Positions 46,001-57,912 of a DNA stretch of 64,000 nt are shown here, piece after piece (position 1 is the stretch's first letter; the number at the start of each line of letters is the position of its first letter). Made by a program: the position numbers and the translations under genes. The notes beneath the pieces were generated by a model, which did no database searches, was not told the origin of the DNA, and was given only the letters and a program-made list of their open reading frames with translations. Origin of the DNA: Brachionus plicatilis (lineage: Eukaryota > Rotifera > Eurotatoria > Ploima > Brachionidae); contig QEOQ01000508.1 in the NCBI GenBank assembly GCA_010279815.1, positions 1,821,129-1,885,128 on the forward strand, given 5' to 3'.

Positions 46001-49000
46001 TTAACATATGATTTAAGCGAAAAAGAAGAAAGTTTAAAATATTCGATTTTATCACGCTTATTACAAGTGCTCGGTACAAACATTTTACCAATTGGAATTC
46101 TAATTGTCGGACTTGGTGAATACAATGAAAAAGTCACCAAATACATTGAAAAAAAAATAGTCTATACGCTTAAAAAAATTCAGAAATTCTTAAACAAATT
46201 GGTCGATTCTCAAATAAAGTAAATTTAGAAAAAAATTTGAGTAACATTTAACAATAAATTTTTTAAGAAATATCCAAAATCTTAATTTTAACTTACAAAT
46301 TGAGTTAAGTGAATTGATAAATTTGAGCGAAAAAATAGAGTTAATTTTAGAAATTGTTGACTTTGGTGTAATACCTAATAACACAAATTTTGACGAGCTT
46401 TTGATTATCAAACCAAAATTGGCTAATAGTGATACTGACATAAAATGGCATTTGGATGAGATACAAAAAATTTCCAGCAGAATAAACGAAAAAGATCTAG
46501 GCGAGCTCAAATCCTTTAAAGCTCCACCATCAGCTGTTCAAAATGTAGCTGAAGCCATGTGCTATTTATTCGCAAAACAAGCAAACTATCAAAATTTTGC
46601 CAAGCTACTGAACACAGATAACTTTATAGAGCAGATAAAAAATTTTGATTTAAATCTAATAAACGATTATAAGTTGAAAAATTTGGAAAAATACATACAG
46701 ATGCCAGATTTTGATGGTGATACAATTGCGAACTTTTCACGCCCAGCATCAATTCTATGCAATTGGATTCATTCAGTCTACAACTATGGCTTAGCAGTAG
46801 TTTTTAATTTTTTTAATTAAAATTTTAATAACTAAATTTTTGCTGAATTTATTTTTTAGGCAGAAAATGAGGATAAATCAAAAGAAAAATCAACAACATC
46901 TTCCATTACTAATATTTATTTGAAAGACTATTTATTTGAAAAATCTTTTTATATGTTCAAATGGAATCTTTATTATGAAGATAAATATGAAAATTCTGAA
47001 AAAGAGATAGATGAATTGATCAAAAAATCCATTGATTTAAAAAATGAACCTATTTTGACAATTGACGAGCTTAATCAGCTATTTTTGGCGAATGCAAAAC
47101 TAAAAGAATACCAATCGAACCAATTCAAGCAGCTTTCGTTGAGATACGCTAGAGCTCAAAGTGCTCGGGGTCGATTTTTCTTCAACGAAAAAACTAAATT
47201 TATAATAACTGATTTGATTTGGTTGAAAAGTATTTTTGATATTTTGGCAAACAAAGAGACAAATGAATCACATTTGAATGATATTTTGGGAACTGGCATA
47301 CCAGTTTGGAATATAAATGAACTCAAAGAAGAATTACAAAAATTGTGTCCCAATGATCAAATATTTGATTATTTAATCTCTTTTTTAAAAGAAAATAGTC
47401 TTATCATTGTCACTGATAAAGAGGAAATAATTCCAATATTTTGCTTGAGTAAAAATCAAAATTCAGCTTTTGTAAGAAATAAAAGAACATATTTAGAATA
47501 TTTAATTATCTAACATGATTATTGTTTAAGGATAAATGGAGTGATAAATGGTCAGACTTGGAATATAAAGTTTCATGGGAGCTATTTTCTCCATTGCCAT
47601 TCAATGTATTTTCAGAATTTGTATCAATGTTTTTTAATAGCAGAACATGTATAAAATTGCGCAAAAATGGATTTTTGTATCAAGACACTCATTTTGATGC
47701 TTTGGTTAGATATTCAGAAAGAGAAGGTTTTTGATTTTTAATTACAATTTTAATTTGGTTTAAAAAATTTTTATTTAAAGTAAATTTATCTGTTAGAATG
47801 ATCGACCCGGAGAGATATTTTAATTTAGCTGAAAGATCTTTTATGGACCACTTTAAAACAGCTTATATGAATTTTCATATTTATTTGAGACATTTAATGA
47901 TTAAGTATCATGTACCACACAGAGTAAATATGCTTTAAAAAATTTTTTAAATAATCTAAATTTCAACTACAAAAATAAAGTTAAAACTAGAAGAATTTAA
48001 ACTGAATCATCCAATTCAGATCGATAATGATGAACACAAAATTTTGACAGCTGGTCCAGGTAAGTCATATTATTTTGCCAAATTTGAAATATCAAATAGT
48101 TCTTGGTATTGGAAATCTTCTTTTACTCGTTCTGAAATACAAATCGGTATATTAATGACATCAAAACTTTATTTAAAAAGAAATTGAAAAAGGGTTTAGG
48201 GCTTGTATGTACCCATAACTGACTCATTTTTTTGCGAACTGAAAATGGCTGAAAAAAAATTGTTGATTTTTAGAGAAAAAGTATAATATTTAATTTAAAA
48301 AATATTTGAAAGTTAATTTAGAAAAGTCTATTCATTTACAAAGGAAATGAAAAATTTTCCTGGGACAAAATTTTTTAAAAAATGCTTAACTATTAAAATT
48401 CTTTAAAATTTAAAATAAAATCTTTTAATTCTATTTAGTAAAAGGTAACAAAAAATTTTACTTGTCTAGTTTTAGTCAATACAAAGATAAGATATTTTAA
48501 ATTTGTAAATTTTTTTAATGATTATCTACAGATTAACTTTGATGAAAATAATAGATTTAAATATGAAAAAAAAATGAGTTAATAAATGATTTTTTGATAA
48601 AGTTAAAATTTATTTAAAAATAAAATTCAAGTACATTTATTCTTTCCAATTGAAATTACGAGATAGAATTTTCAATTAAATTATTAAATTCCCAGAATAA
48701 ATTGTAAATTTTTTATATTAATTAAAAGATGACATAATAACCATTTACGATTTGATGAGCAAGAATGACGAGCTTTTTTATAAAACTCATGTTGGAAAGT
48801 ATTTACATAATTTTAAATCAAATGATTCGAATCAGCAACAGTGTCTTGACTGTGCCTTAAATTTAGATTTTTTAATCAAAATTAAATACGCCTTTTTTGC
48901 TTTGTATCCCAAATTAAACGAAATAAATGTGATGAAAACTAAAATTCCTTTATTTTGGGGAACTAATGAATCGGATGATGGGAATTTGGTCTTTGCTTTT

Positions 49001-52000
49001 GAACCAGAAGTTGTCATTACCGATCAAAATAATGAAATATTTTCATTTAAATTCATTGAATACGGCTTAACCAATGCCGAACAGATCTTTTTAATACTCA
49101 CTTGGTAATTAATAAATTTTTATGTTTTATTTTCAATTGATTTTAAAAATATTTATTTAATTTCAAAATTAAGTTATAACTCAGCAGAAGTTAATGCAAT
49201 ATGGATCGAATTGAACAAAATGGAAATTAAATATGATCAAGAATCGGAAGCTTTAAGAGTTAAAAATTCGCTTTTATCAGAAAATTCAAACTTAAGCAAT
49301 CAAATTAATTTAGGAGATACAATATTACTCAATATTAAAAGAATAGTAATATTACTTTATTATCCTCTAATAAAACAATCTTTGAATTTTATTTTTTAGT
49401 CAAATAAATTCAATACAGCATCAATTACTTTAAACGGAATAAAAATTTTAGAAATTGAATACACCCATCAATATTTGATTCCGATGTTTTCATTTTTAAG
49501 TTATCCAGAAGATGCACCAGTAAATACAGCCTTTTTGTCCAAATGCTTCGAATACAATAATTCAATAAATGCAAAAAAATACACTAAAAATGACTTGAAT
49601 CCATTAATTAATCATCGCCTTGAAGCAATAGACCGGCAATATCCAAATTTAATATCCCCTGCCACAATTGGTAACTATTTAGAATAAAAAAAATTATATT
49701 TTATTTCAAAATCTTTCAAAGTTGACATTCGAGATAATTTAGTATTAATTCATCTTGACGGCTGGGCGTCAACCTATGACTATTGGGCTGAGATTGAAAG
49801 CTCTGATCTGAGACCTGTTGGCTGGTCAGAGTATCATCAAAGAAAAATCAAAGAGAAAAAATGGTTGATTGACTATGATTTGAGAAATATTAAATTCGAT
49901 GTCCCGATAGGTTGCTTTTTTTAACTTAAATAAATAAAAAATTTCATCTTTTCAATTTTTTATCAAGACTACAAAAATGATAACACAAAAAATTTTACGT
50001 GGGAGAATTATTTGATCGAAAAAAATGCTACAGCAGTACCTTTTGATATATTCACTCTAGTAATTTTTTTTTTATTTAAAATTTAGAAACTAAACCAAAC
50101 ATTTTACATTAATCTTTGTTATTGACAAAGTTATTAAACTATGGATAAAATAACTCTATTTTCGGATTTATATAAGTTGACTTGAGACTTATGACTTTTA
50201 AAAACTCTGATTTAAACTTAAATTAAAAATATTTAAACAAAAAACTGGATTTAAGGAAAAAAAGGCAAAGCTCTGAAATGGAATAAAAAAAATTTATTAT
50301 TTAAAAAAAATTCAGATTGAGCTTTGCACAAAACTCATACTTTCAAAGATTCTAAACCATTTTTCAAAAACTCGATCTCTCTTCTTTATTGAAATTTTTT
50401 ATTTTTTTCGATATCTAGTTATTTTTTTAATCTTTTAGCCATTTCACTAGAGATTTCCTTAATGTAACAAGTTTTTTGTTTATTATTTATTTGTCGGGAT
50501 GTCAAATAAAAGCGAACTTTCTTCAGATTTTAGTTCAGATTAAAAAAGCACTAGTGTTTCAATGAACTTGAAAAAATTGAGAAGGTAGGAATTTGATTCG
50601 AGTCGACTGTACTATTTTACATATTAAAAAAATTTAATTTATTTTCTTTTATAATTATTTTTTGAATTTTGGACTTTTTTAAATTAGTTATTTTTTCAAG
50701 GATCAAAAATTTGGAATGACTTTGTCGGACTTTAAAGGAAACAAAAACCAACAAGTTTTGACCTCATGTTTGAATTTGCCAAACACGGGCTTAAAAATTA
50801 AAAATCTCACAAAATTTATTGATAAAAATTGGGATCATTTAATTGAAAATAACATTATCACAACTCTTGGAGCTGCAGCCATTCCAACTCGAGGACTCAT
50901 TCCTTTACCTCGAACCATTAATAATATAATTTCAATTGACAAAAAAAAATTATTAGAAGACTGCAATTTGCATTTGTGCTGCTTCAACAAGTCGTATGAC
51001 AATCAAACTTTATACGCTCACATGCTGAACTTTGAAGGAATTATACTTAATAAAAAGATTTTTGATTCAAATGACTTGGTACTTATTATAGTGTCTGCCT
51101 ATTCGATCTTGTATTCAAAAGTAAATTAATTTATTAATTTTTCTAATTTTTAAAAAAATTTTTCTTTTTCAAGTTCGCATCAATCATTCCCAAAAATTCC
51201 AGGCTGTTTATTGATCAGAGTGAAGATTTGGATGAAAATCAAATAAGTGATCATATTCGTAATTTTCTTCGGCACTTAATTAATTACTTGGCTCTATTTG
51301 TCAACGAAAGACACATGTCGGAACAAAAATTTGAATGCAATATCAAAAAATTCCTAAAACTTTTGCCTAATGATCTGCAAAAATCAAAAAATTTTAAATT
51401 TCAAAAATATTCACAAAATTCAAACTTAGCAGAGTGCTATTACTGTCACATGGCCAACGAAAATAATCGATGTGCAAATAAAATTGATATTTTATCACAT
51501 GAGGAATTTGGTGCTTACTCTAATTTTTTTATTCGGTATGGTATATCAGATTCAGACACCACTCTCAATTTGGATTCCAATTTTGCCAAAAAATACTCGA
51601 ATTTAACGAGTCTTATCTTAATAAACGTTCCGGTTGCTGTCGATTCTCCCGTTTTTTTCAAACTTTTGAGTTCTTTAACCAAAGTTAAGCTTATCCAGAA
51701 CGATCTTGAGCTTTTGCCTGATTCTCTCCTTGAGATGCGCAGTCTGAAAATGCTCTCTTTCAACAATTTAATTAGTTTAGAAAATGTTTCTTTTGAGAAA
51801 ATGGACAGTCTTGAAGTCCTTGAGCTAAAGAATCTTAATATACCAGCAAATAAAAAAGTAATTATTAGTTTGCCAAATTCAGTCAAGACATTGAAAATTT
51901 CCAAGTCTTCTTTTGACTATTTCTTTTTTGATTTGAATCCAGAGTCAATAGATGAGCTTAAGTTGTCAGCTATTCCATTGATAGACATGGACAAATATGG

Positions 52001-55000
52001 AAAAAGCAATTCATTGATTAGCGCTGAAAATTTCAAAAAAGAAATACAAGCTTCCAAATTAATCAGCCAAGACCAAGCTATAAAACTTTTTACCCATTTC
52101 GATTCGAATTTAAATGGTTTTTTGGATTTTAAAGAAATGATAAAAGTTAATGCGTTTCTATTCAGAAAATATTTGCGGCTAGGTCCGAGTATACCAGAGG
52201 AAATTTTTAAAATGAAAAATTTAAAAATTTTGAACTTGAGTTTTCAATCTATTGAACTGATTCCGGACGAAATAGAAAATTTAAAAAATTTGAACATTTT
52301 TATATTAAAAAATTGTATATTGTTAAAATATATAAGTCCAAAAGTGGCGAATCTGCCTTTAACCAAGCTTGACTTAACAAATTGTATATCTTTAACGACT
52401 CCACCAAAAGAAATTGTTAATAGAGGCATCCATTCAATACAAACTTATTTAAGACGTCTTTTAACTGGATCTATTGAATTAAAAAGAACAAAGCTAATGG
52501 TAGTTGGCCTGGGTCAAGCTGGCAAAACGTCTCTTTTAAAATCATTAAGAGGTTTCGAGAATGGAGATGCACCTGAATTAACTGATGGAATCAAAATCGA
52601 TGATTGGATTATTGATTTGGAAGATGGGTCTACTCTTACGTATTCAATGTGGGATTTTGCCGGTCAAAGTGTCTATTACAATACACATCAATTTTTTTTG
52701 AGTTCCAGAGGCGTTTATTTACTAGTTTGGAATGTAAGATCTGGTAGCGAATATGCTGGTTTAGAATTTTGGCTTAATAGTATATCATCTCATGCATCAG
52801 GAGCGCCCATATTTATTGTTGGAACTCACATTGATCAAGTATTTATTATTTTTTATTTTCTAATCTGAACAAGCCGATTATCTTTTAAAAATCTTAATTT
52901 TAATATTAAATTTCGAATAGTTTGAATTTATAAAAAAATTGATTATTCAGGATTTTTGTGTAATTAATATTTGAAAATGTTTTCTAAAAACCCATAAAAA
53001 GAGTTGAAAAAAAGTATCTTATTTTCCATTAGTATGGAAAAATTTTGTTATTAAGAACAAATATTAAAAGGTTAAGATTCAGTCGATTCAAAACTTGCAT
53101 GTAATTCAATCTTCAAAACTTCTTTATCAGAATCAAATTCTAGAAAATTTCCAAAAATCATTTTCTTAATTTTTTTAAATCACTCGCATGCTTTTATAAA
53201 CAAACTAATTGTTTAAAAAAATTTTAAATTATATATTACAACAATACTTTCTGAAAGCTCATATTCTGAATATAAGATAGTAAATAAAATGTAGTTTTCA
53301 AATGACTTGAGCTATTTGAAAATTGTAAAAAATTTATTTTTTTTCTAAAATTTTTTATAGTTTATATTATATTTTCTATTACAGATTCTGAAACTTAAGA
53401 TGTATCTAAATAAATTATTAAATTAGATTATTTATTTTTTATTTTTTTATCTTCCTGTTATTGTGGGTAAGAAAATAATTTATATAAAATGAATAATAAT
53501 TATTGAAATTTAGAAAATTTACAAACACATTAAATAAGATAACATATTAAATTTAAAAGTTTTTTAAAATCTTTACTCAAACCCTTATTTTTGTCTTATT
53601 TTTATCTTTATACTTATTTTTAATTTTTTAATTTTTTTTTCACATCGTCTTAAAGTCGTTCATTGAAATTAAAAATAATAATAATAAGTATTTAAAAAAT
53701 TTTTTTATTTGAAAAAAATTTAAAAAATAATTTGCCATTAGACAATAAATATTTTACATTATTCTCATGGAAAAACAGTTTGATATTCTTAGATTCATAT
53801 TTGAATGATTGAAAAGATTTCTTATACTCCATTCGAGCATTAGCAGCTTAAATAAAGAGTGTTTGTTAGTTTAATATCTATTAAATGTTTTGATATTATT
53901 TTTAAAAGTTTATACAAAAAAATTAATAATGTTTTTGAAGGTTTTTAACTATGTTCTTGATGAAAAATATTTGAAATCAAAATTCAAAGATATTGCTGGT
54001 TTTTATTTTGTCTCTTGTAGTACAGGACAAGGCGTTGAAGAATTAAAAAAAGCGCTAATTGAAAAAACACTCAATGAAAGCTATATCAACGAAAAAATTC
54101 CTGTAAGTTACCCTAAAATAAAAAAAATAAATTTTTTAATTTTTAATAAACTTTATTTTTAGGAAGCCTGGCTCAATTTTGAACAAAGCTTAAAACAACA
54201 ATCTAGCAATGTGTCAATTCTTTCATTCCAGGATTTGAGGCCATTTGCCGAAGAAAACGGAATGTACGACTCGGAAGAGATTTTGCAAGCGGTAAAATTT
54301 TTAAACGATTTAGGCTCACTGCAATATTTCGAGAATAAGAGCTTAAAAGACAAAGTTATTATCAATCCTCAATGGATTGTGAACGCATTTGCCAATGTTG
54401 TTTCTGTTAAGCAAAAAACCATTTCAAATGGTAAGCTAACACATGACAAAATAAAGGAGATATGGAGAGAATATGATGAAAGTTTACATGCATGGATGCT
54501 CAAATTGACCGAAGAATTTGATCTGACTTTTCCTGTGCCAGAAAAAAAAATGAGCATAGTACCATGCTTACTGCCTGACACCGAACCAAATTTTGACTGG
54601 CCTGAAATAGATGTAAAAAGTCCAATTAAAAAAAAACAATTTAAAGTTAATTATAAATTTGAATATTTACCGATTGGTCTTTTTAATCGAATTCAAGTAA
54701 GACTTTTTCAATATGGAGACAGTTCTTTTATATGGAAAAAAGGGTCTTTTTTGAAAAAAAATTCCCATGTGGCATTGGTAACACAGTCTAAAGACACTCT
54801 ATCAATTCAGATCAAGGTGCAAGGCATTAAGCCAGAGAATGTTGTGTTCGTAATTCACGAAACAATAGAAACATTGATAAATGACTCATTCAATGGTCTC
54901 AAATATGACTTCAGTTTTCCATGCCCCGATTGTATGGAACTTCAAACAAGCGAACCATATTTATTCAGCTCAAAGCTACTCAAAAAGGCTAACGAAATGA

Positions 55001-57912
55001 GGGCTCAATTTTTGCAATGCAGAAGATATTTTCACGTTATATCTGTCCAAGAAATGATGTCTATGATGCCAATAGATAATACTCATTACATGGAAATGAA
55101 TTTAGAATATACCATTCGGGATTTGAATAATTTTAAAAAAAGTGCATTTAAATATGATATTATTTTTTGGTATTGTGATGTGGATTGCAATCTGGATAAA
55201 GACAATTCTGTGAATCCGCTAAATGCTATTAAGGATCTTGAGTCTCAGGGTCTAAAAGTTTGGTCTACTCAAGATCCTTCGAGTGAAAAACTTGATACTG
55301 TATTTAAAGTTATTAAACAAGCAAAAATGGTAATACTAGGCATATCGGATAATTTTGCTGTAGATTCGAAATGTTTGGAAATTTTTGAAATAGTGAAAAA
55401 TGTTTATAAAAAACCTTATTTATTGGTTGAATTTGGACTCTTGAGTAACAAAGAATGGCTTAAAAATCCTTATTTTGCTTCTGTATGTGCTGATTTTCGA
55501 GTTATAATGAAAAACCCTAAAAGATATAAATCCAAAATTCTCGATTTAATAGAATCTATTGAAAAGATAATTAATAACGGAGCCAAAAAAGAAGTTGAAG
55601 TTAAAGAACCTGATGTATTTATAAGCTATTGTTGGGCCAATTCCCATGAAGCTATCAAAAAGGGATCCAAGGGTACAAGTAAAAGTCTCGGTTGGCTAGA
55701 TCCGAGAAGTTTGGTGAAATTTTTTGCCGATAATGGAATCCATGCATGGCTAGATGTTGACAATTTGGACTCGACAACTCAAATGTTTGGCGAGATAACC
55801 AGAGGAATGAATTTGGCCAAAGTTATTGTGGCTTGTGTTTCAGACGAATATGTCGGGTCACAAAATTGTAAATTAGAATTTAGATTCGCCCATATATCAC
55901 TCAAATTGCCGATCATAAAAGCTGTTGTTGGCCTTGGTAATGAATGGCGCAAAAATGAGATTGCTTTTTTGGGAAGCAATTATCCAGAAGTTAATTTTCA
56001 ATATGAAACTCAAGGTAAATAAAAATTCACATTTTTTAATTATTATCTCTAAAAACTAATAAATTTTTCCATATCATAATCAAGTTGAGTCATAGGGTAT
56101 TGTATTTTTCGGTTAATAATAAATCTAATGAGGATTTTTTGAACGACTGAAAATTGTTTCTGTAAATGAAAAAAATATTTCAATTTCTATATAATATTTT
56201 TTTTGAACTGTAATTTTTGAACTAAAACTTCACATTGCCATCTCTTAAAATATAAAGTTAATTAAATTTTGAAAAAGTGCTAAAAGAATTAATTAAAGGA
56301 CTTGATTATTAAAAAATAATTTTAATTTTGATATTTTTTTTTAAGTGATTTTTAATTTTTTTATCGCTAATTTTTCTTCATAAATATAAATTAACCTAAA
56401 TGCATATTTTTTTTGTTAAAAAACTTCTCAAATACAAAAAGATTTTTTTAAGTAAATAATATCACTTCTAATGAACTAACCAAATCTGATCCTTTAATCA
56501 TTGGCCGTGTTGAGACACAACTTACAAAAAAATATAATTGACAAAAAAAAAGTTGGCAATTGAACCTTCCAAAACTAAAAATGGAGAAAAACTTTTGGAT
56601 TTTTTTATACTAATTGAAATCAATATTGAAATTTATTACTTTTAAGTATTCAATATTCAGTAATTTTAATTTGTTTACATTATTTAATTTAATTTAAAAC
56701 AGTGGCACTGTTTTTTTTTAACTATGAATTATTTTTTCAATAAAGAATAATTTTTATCAATTGGTAAAATTATTAAATACCAATTAAGTAAAAAAGTTTT
56801 AATTTGTCTTCTATGAAAAGTCTGATATTAAAACAAAAAATAAACTTATGTTTTTTCATGATATAATATTAAATCATATATTTTTTTGTGAAAAATCACC
56901 AAGACATTTCATTTAAAAAGAATCTTTTTATCATAAGAATTAGAAAATTTCAAAACAACTAATCGACATTTTTGCCTAATTGGCTCATATTTCATCAATC
57001 AAAATTCAAATAAAAAATAAAATAAAATTTTATTAAAATTTTCCATTATTAGAAGCATATTCCGTCCTTTTAAAGCATGTTCGTCAAGAGCTTTCAAAAT
57101 TCAAAAAGACTAAAATGAACGAAGAGTCAAGTGAAAACAATACCATCATTGAATCAAACAATACAGCAATTCAAGAGCTTTACGAATTGACTCAGCGCAA
57201 ATTTTTGCGTCAGCTAATTCAATTTTCAAGTCTGGTATCAACTGCCCGCTCATATCCCAGACTCTTTTGCATTGATTTTATTGACGAAGATAAAATTTCT
57301 AAACTTAAATTCATCAAGAATTTTAGAAGCGTTTCAATAGGTGCCGAAAAAATTGACTCAGAAAAACCAGAGATTAGTGAAGATAATGTGCTCAATTCAA
57401 AGTTGATTCCTTGTATTAGACCAATGTGTGAACATGAGGAATCATGGCATTTTTCGGATTGTGTCGTTATTCTTCCAGAATTGCTCAGTATTTTTTGCCC
57501 TTTCTTGGTTAGATTGATTACAATTCTGAAAAATGGCAGTTCTTCAAATGAATTAGGCGTTTTTTTAACAGATCAAGGTAATAAATTGTTCAGCGAAATG
57601 GAAAAATCGATAAATGAATCAATTGATTTAAGCGATTCTTATAATAGTTTTAGAAACGTTTTTATCAGCGAGTTTGAAAAAGATAGATTTTATTCGCTAT
57701 CATGGCTAAGTGGAAATTGGAATAACAAACCTTTGGGACTAGAAAACTGTGAATTGAGAAATGCAAAAGTTTTGTGGCTTTGTAATAAGCACAGCGAGCA
57801 AACTGACGCCGAAATTTTGAGTGACCAAGATAATTATACAACTAATCCAATAGAACAAGAGAAAAACAGCCTTATCAAAGAATTGGAAAAAATTGAGTTG
57901 AATATATATTAA
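43018..57912 (+). CDS. Giant multi-module ROCO protein (dynein-stalk-like, COR, MBT, LRR-EF, Roc-COR, TIR-TIR)
   Basis: Exons: 43018-43294, 43598-43773, [gap], 45959-46218, 46268-46796, 46860-47471, 47531-47726, 47781-47923, 47981-48059, 48729-49104, 49174-49345, 49400-49670, 49722-49910, 49968-50059, 50701-51120, 51174-52838, 53941-54102, 54163-56014 and 57053-57912. Every junction agrees in phase; the total is 8331 nt, about 2776 residues plus anything in the gap. Approximate order by residue: unknown N-terminus; degenerate Roc-like piece (152-238); dynein stalk-like (300-410); COR-like (430-735); unknown; MBT repeat (955-1075); unknown; LRRs with an EF-hand loop (1350-1690); Roc (P-loop at 1710); COR (to 2190); TIR-like (2204) and TIR (2357); ROCO-type C-terminus. 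Such proteins are GTP-regulated signalling scaffolds. The join across the gap and the first two exons are the weakest parts; a split into two genes cannot be excluded. Confidence 0.75.
44200..45066. other. Assembly gap (867 N)
   Basis: Run of N inside the ROCO gene intron 43774-45958. On the left it is abutted by an A-rich tandem motif (AGTCCCAAAAAAAAGTC units). On the right is sequence that looks like a retrotransposon 3' end (GGGATACAGGGGGATACAAT, then T-rich tail). Missing ROCO exons, for example a Roc P-loop, may lie here. Confidence 0.95.
46268..46796 (+). other. Dynein stalk / microtubule-binding-like domain in ROCO exon
   Basis: The exon encodes a helical segment followed by a block that follows the dynein heavy-chain stalk pattern. 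It reads LGELKSFKAPPSAVQNVAEA, an NFAKLLNTDNFIEQIKNFD segment, LKNLEKYIQMPDFDGDTIAN and ASILCNWIHSVYNY. In axonemal dyneins the same order is ELKS-KxPP-VxxVxEAVC, AKxLLxDxxFLxxLxxYDKDNI, xYIxNPDFxPExI and GLCxWVxAMxxY. No dynein AAA+ motor modules are present nearby. Confidence 0.75.
46860..47923 (+). other. First COR-like region of ROCO gene
   Basis: Exons 46860-47471, 47531-47726 and 47781-47923. They carry FFFNEKTKFIITDLIWLKSI (COR pattern: hydrophobic 'xxxPxWLxxxF'), SFLKENSLIIVTDKEEIIPI (COR winged-helix 'LxxF-L...-YLVPSLLP' slot), and WELFSPLPFNVFSEFVSMFF with LRKNGFLYQDTHFDALVRYS (COR 'FLPxGLFSRLIVRLxx...WRxGxxL'). The match is to the pattern of the second COR at 54163-54900. Confidence 0.6.
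49400..49910 (+). other. MBT repeat in ROCO gene
   Basis: Two exons encode an MBT (malignant brain tumour) repeat: an arm with SYPEDAPVNTAFLSKCF, then INHRLEAIDRQYPNLISPAT, then NVDIRDNLVLIHLDGWASTY, then DYWAEIESSDLRPVGWSEYH. The MBT consensus is GMKLEAxDxxNPxxIxVATV, FDGWxxxYDYW and SPDIHPVGWC. The next exon (49968-50059, FTWENYLIEKNATAVPFDIF) resembles the arm of a second, incomplete MBT repeat. Confidence 0.8.
51174..52838 (+). other. LRR array, EF-hand loop and Roc GTPase of ROCO gene
   Basis: A single 555-codon exon. Leucine-rich repeats (LKMLSFNNLISLENVSFEKM; LKILNLSFQSIELIPDEIEN) are split by a canonical EF-hand calcium loop (DSNLNGFLDFKE, 12 residues, near residue 1574). The Roc GTPase begins with P-loop GLGQAGKTSLL, has WDFAGQ as the G3 motif and GTHID as the G4-like motif at the exon end, and continues in exon 53941-54102. 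Confidence 0.9.
54163..56014 (+). other. Second COR and twin TIR domains of ROCO gene
   Basis: The COR is marked by VIINPQWIVNAFANVVS, IVPCLLPDTEP and EYLPIGLFNRIQVRLFQY. A Cys pair (CPDC) follows, as in many ROCO proteins. The first TIR-like domain starts at YDIIFWYCD with GLKVWSTQD. The second starts at PDVFISYCWA and has FADNGIHAWLDVDNLDS and VIVACVSDEYVGSQNCKLEF. The exon ends in phase 1 and joins 57053, which carries the ROCO-type SYPRLFCID and RPMCEHEESWHFSDC segment. Confidence 0.85.
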
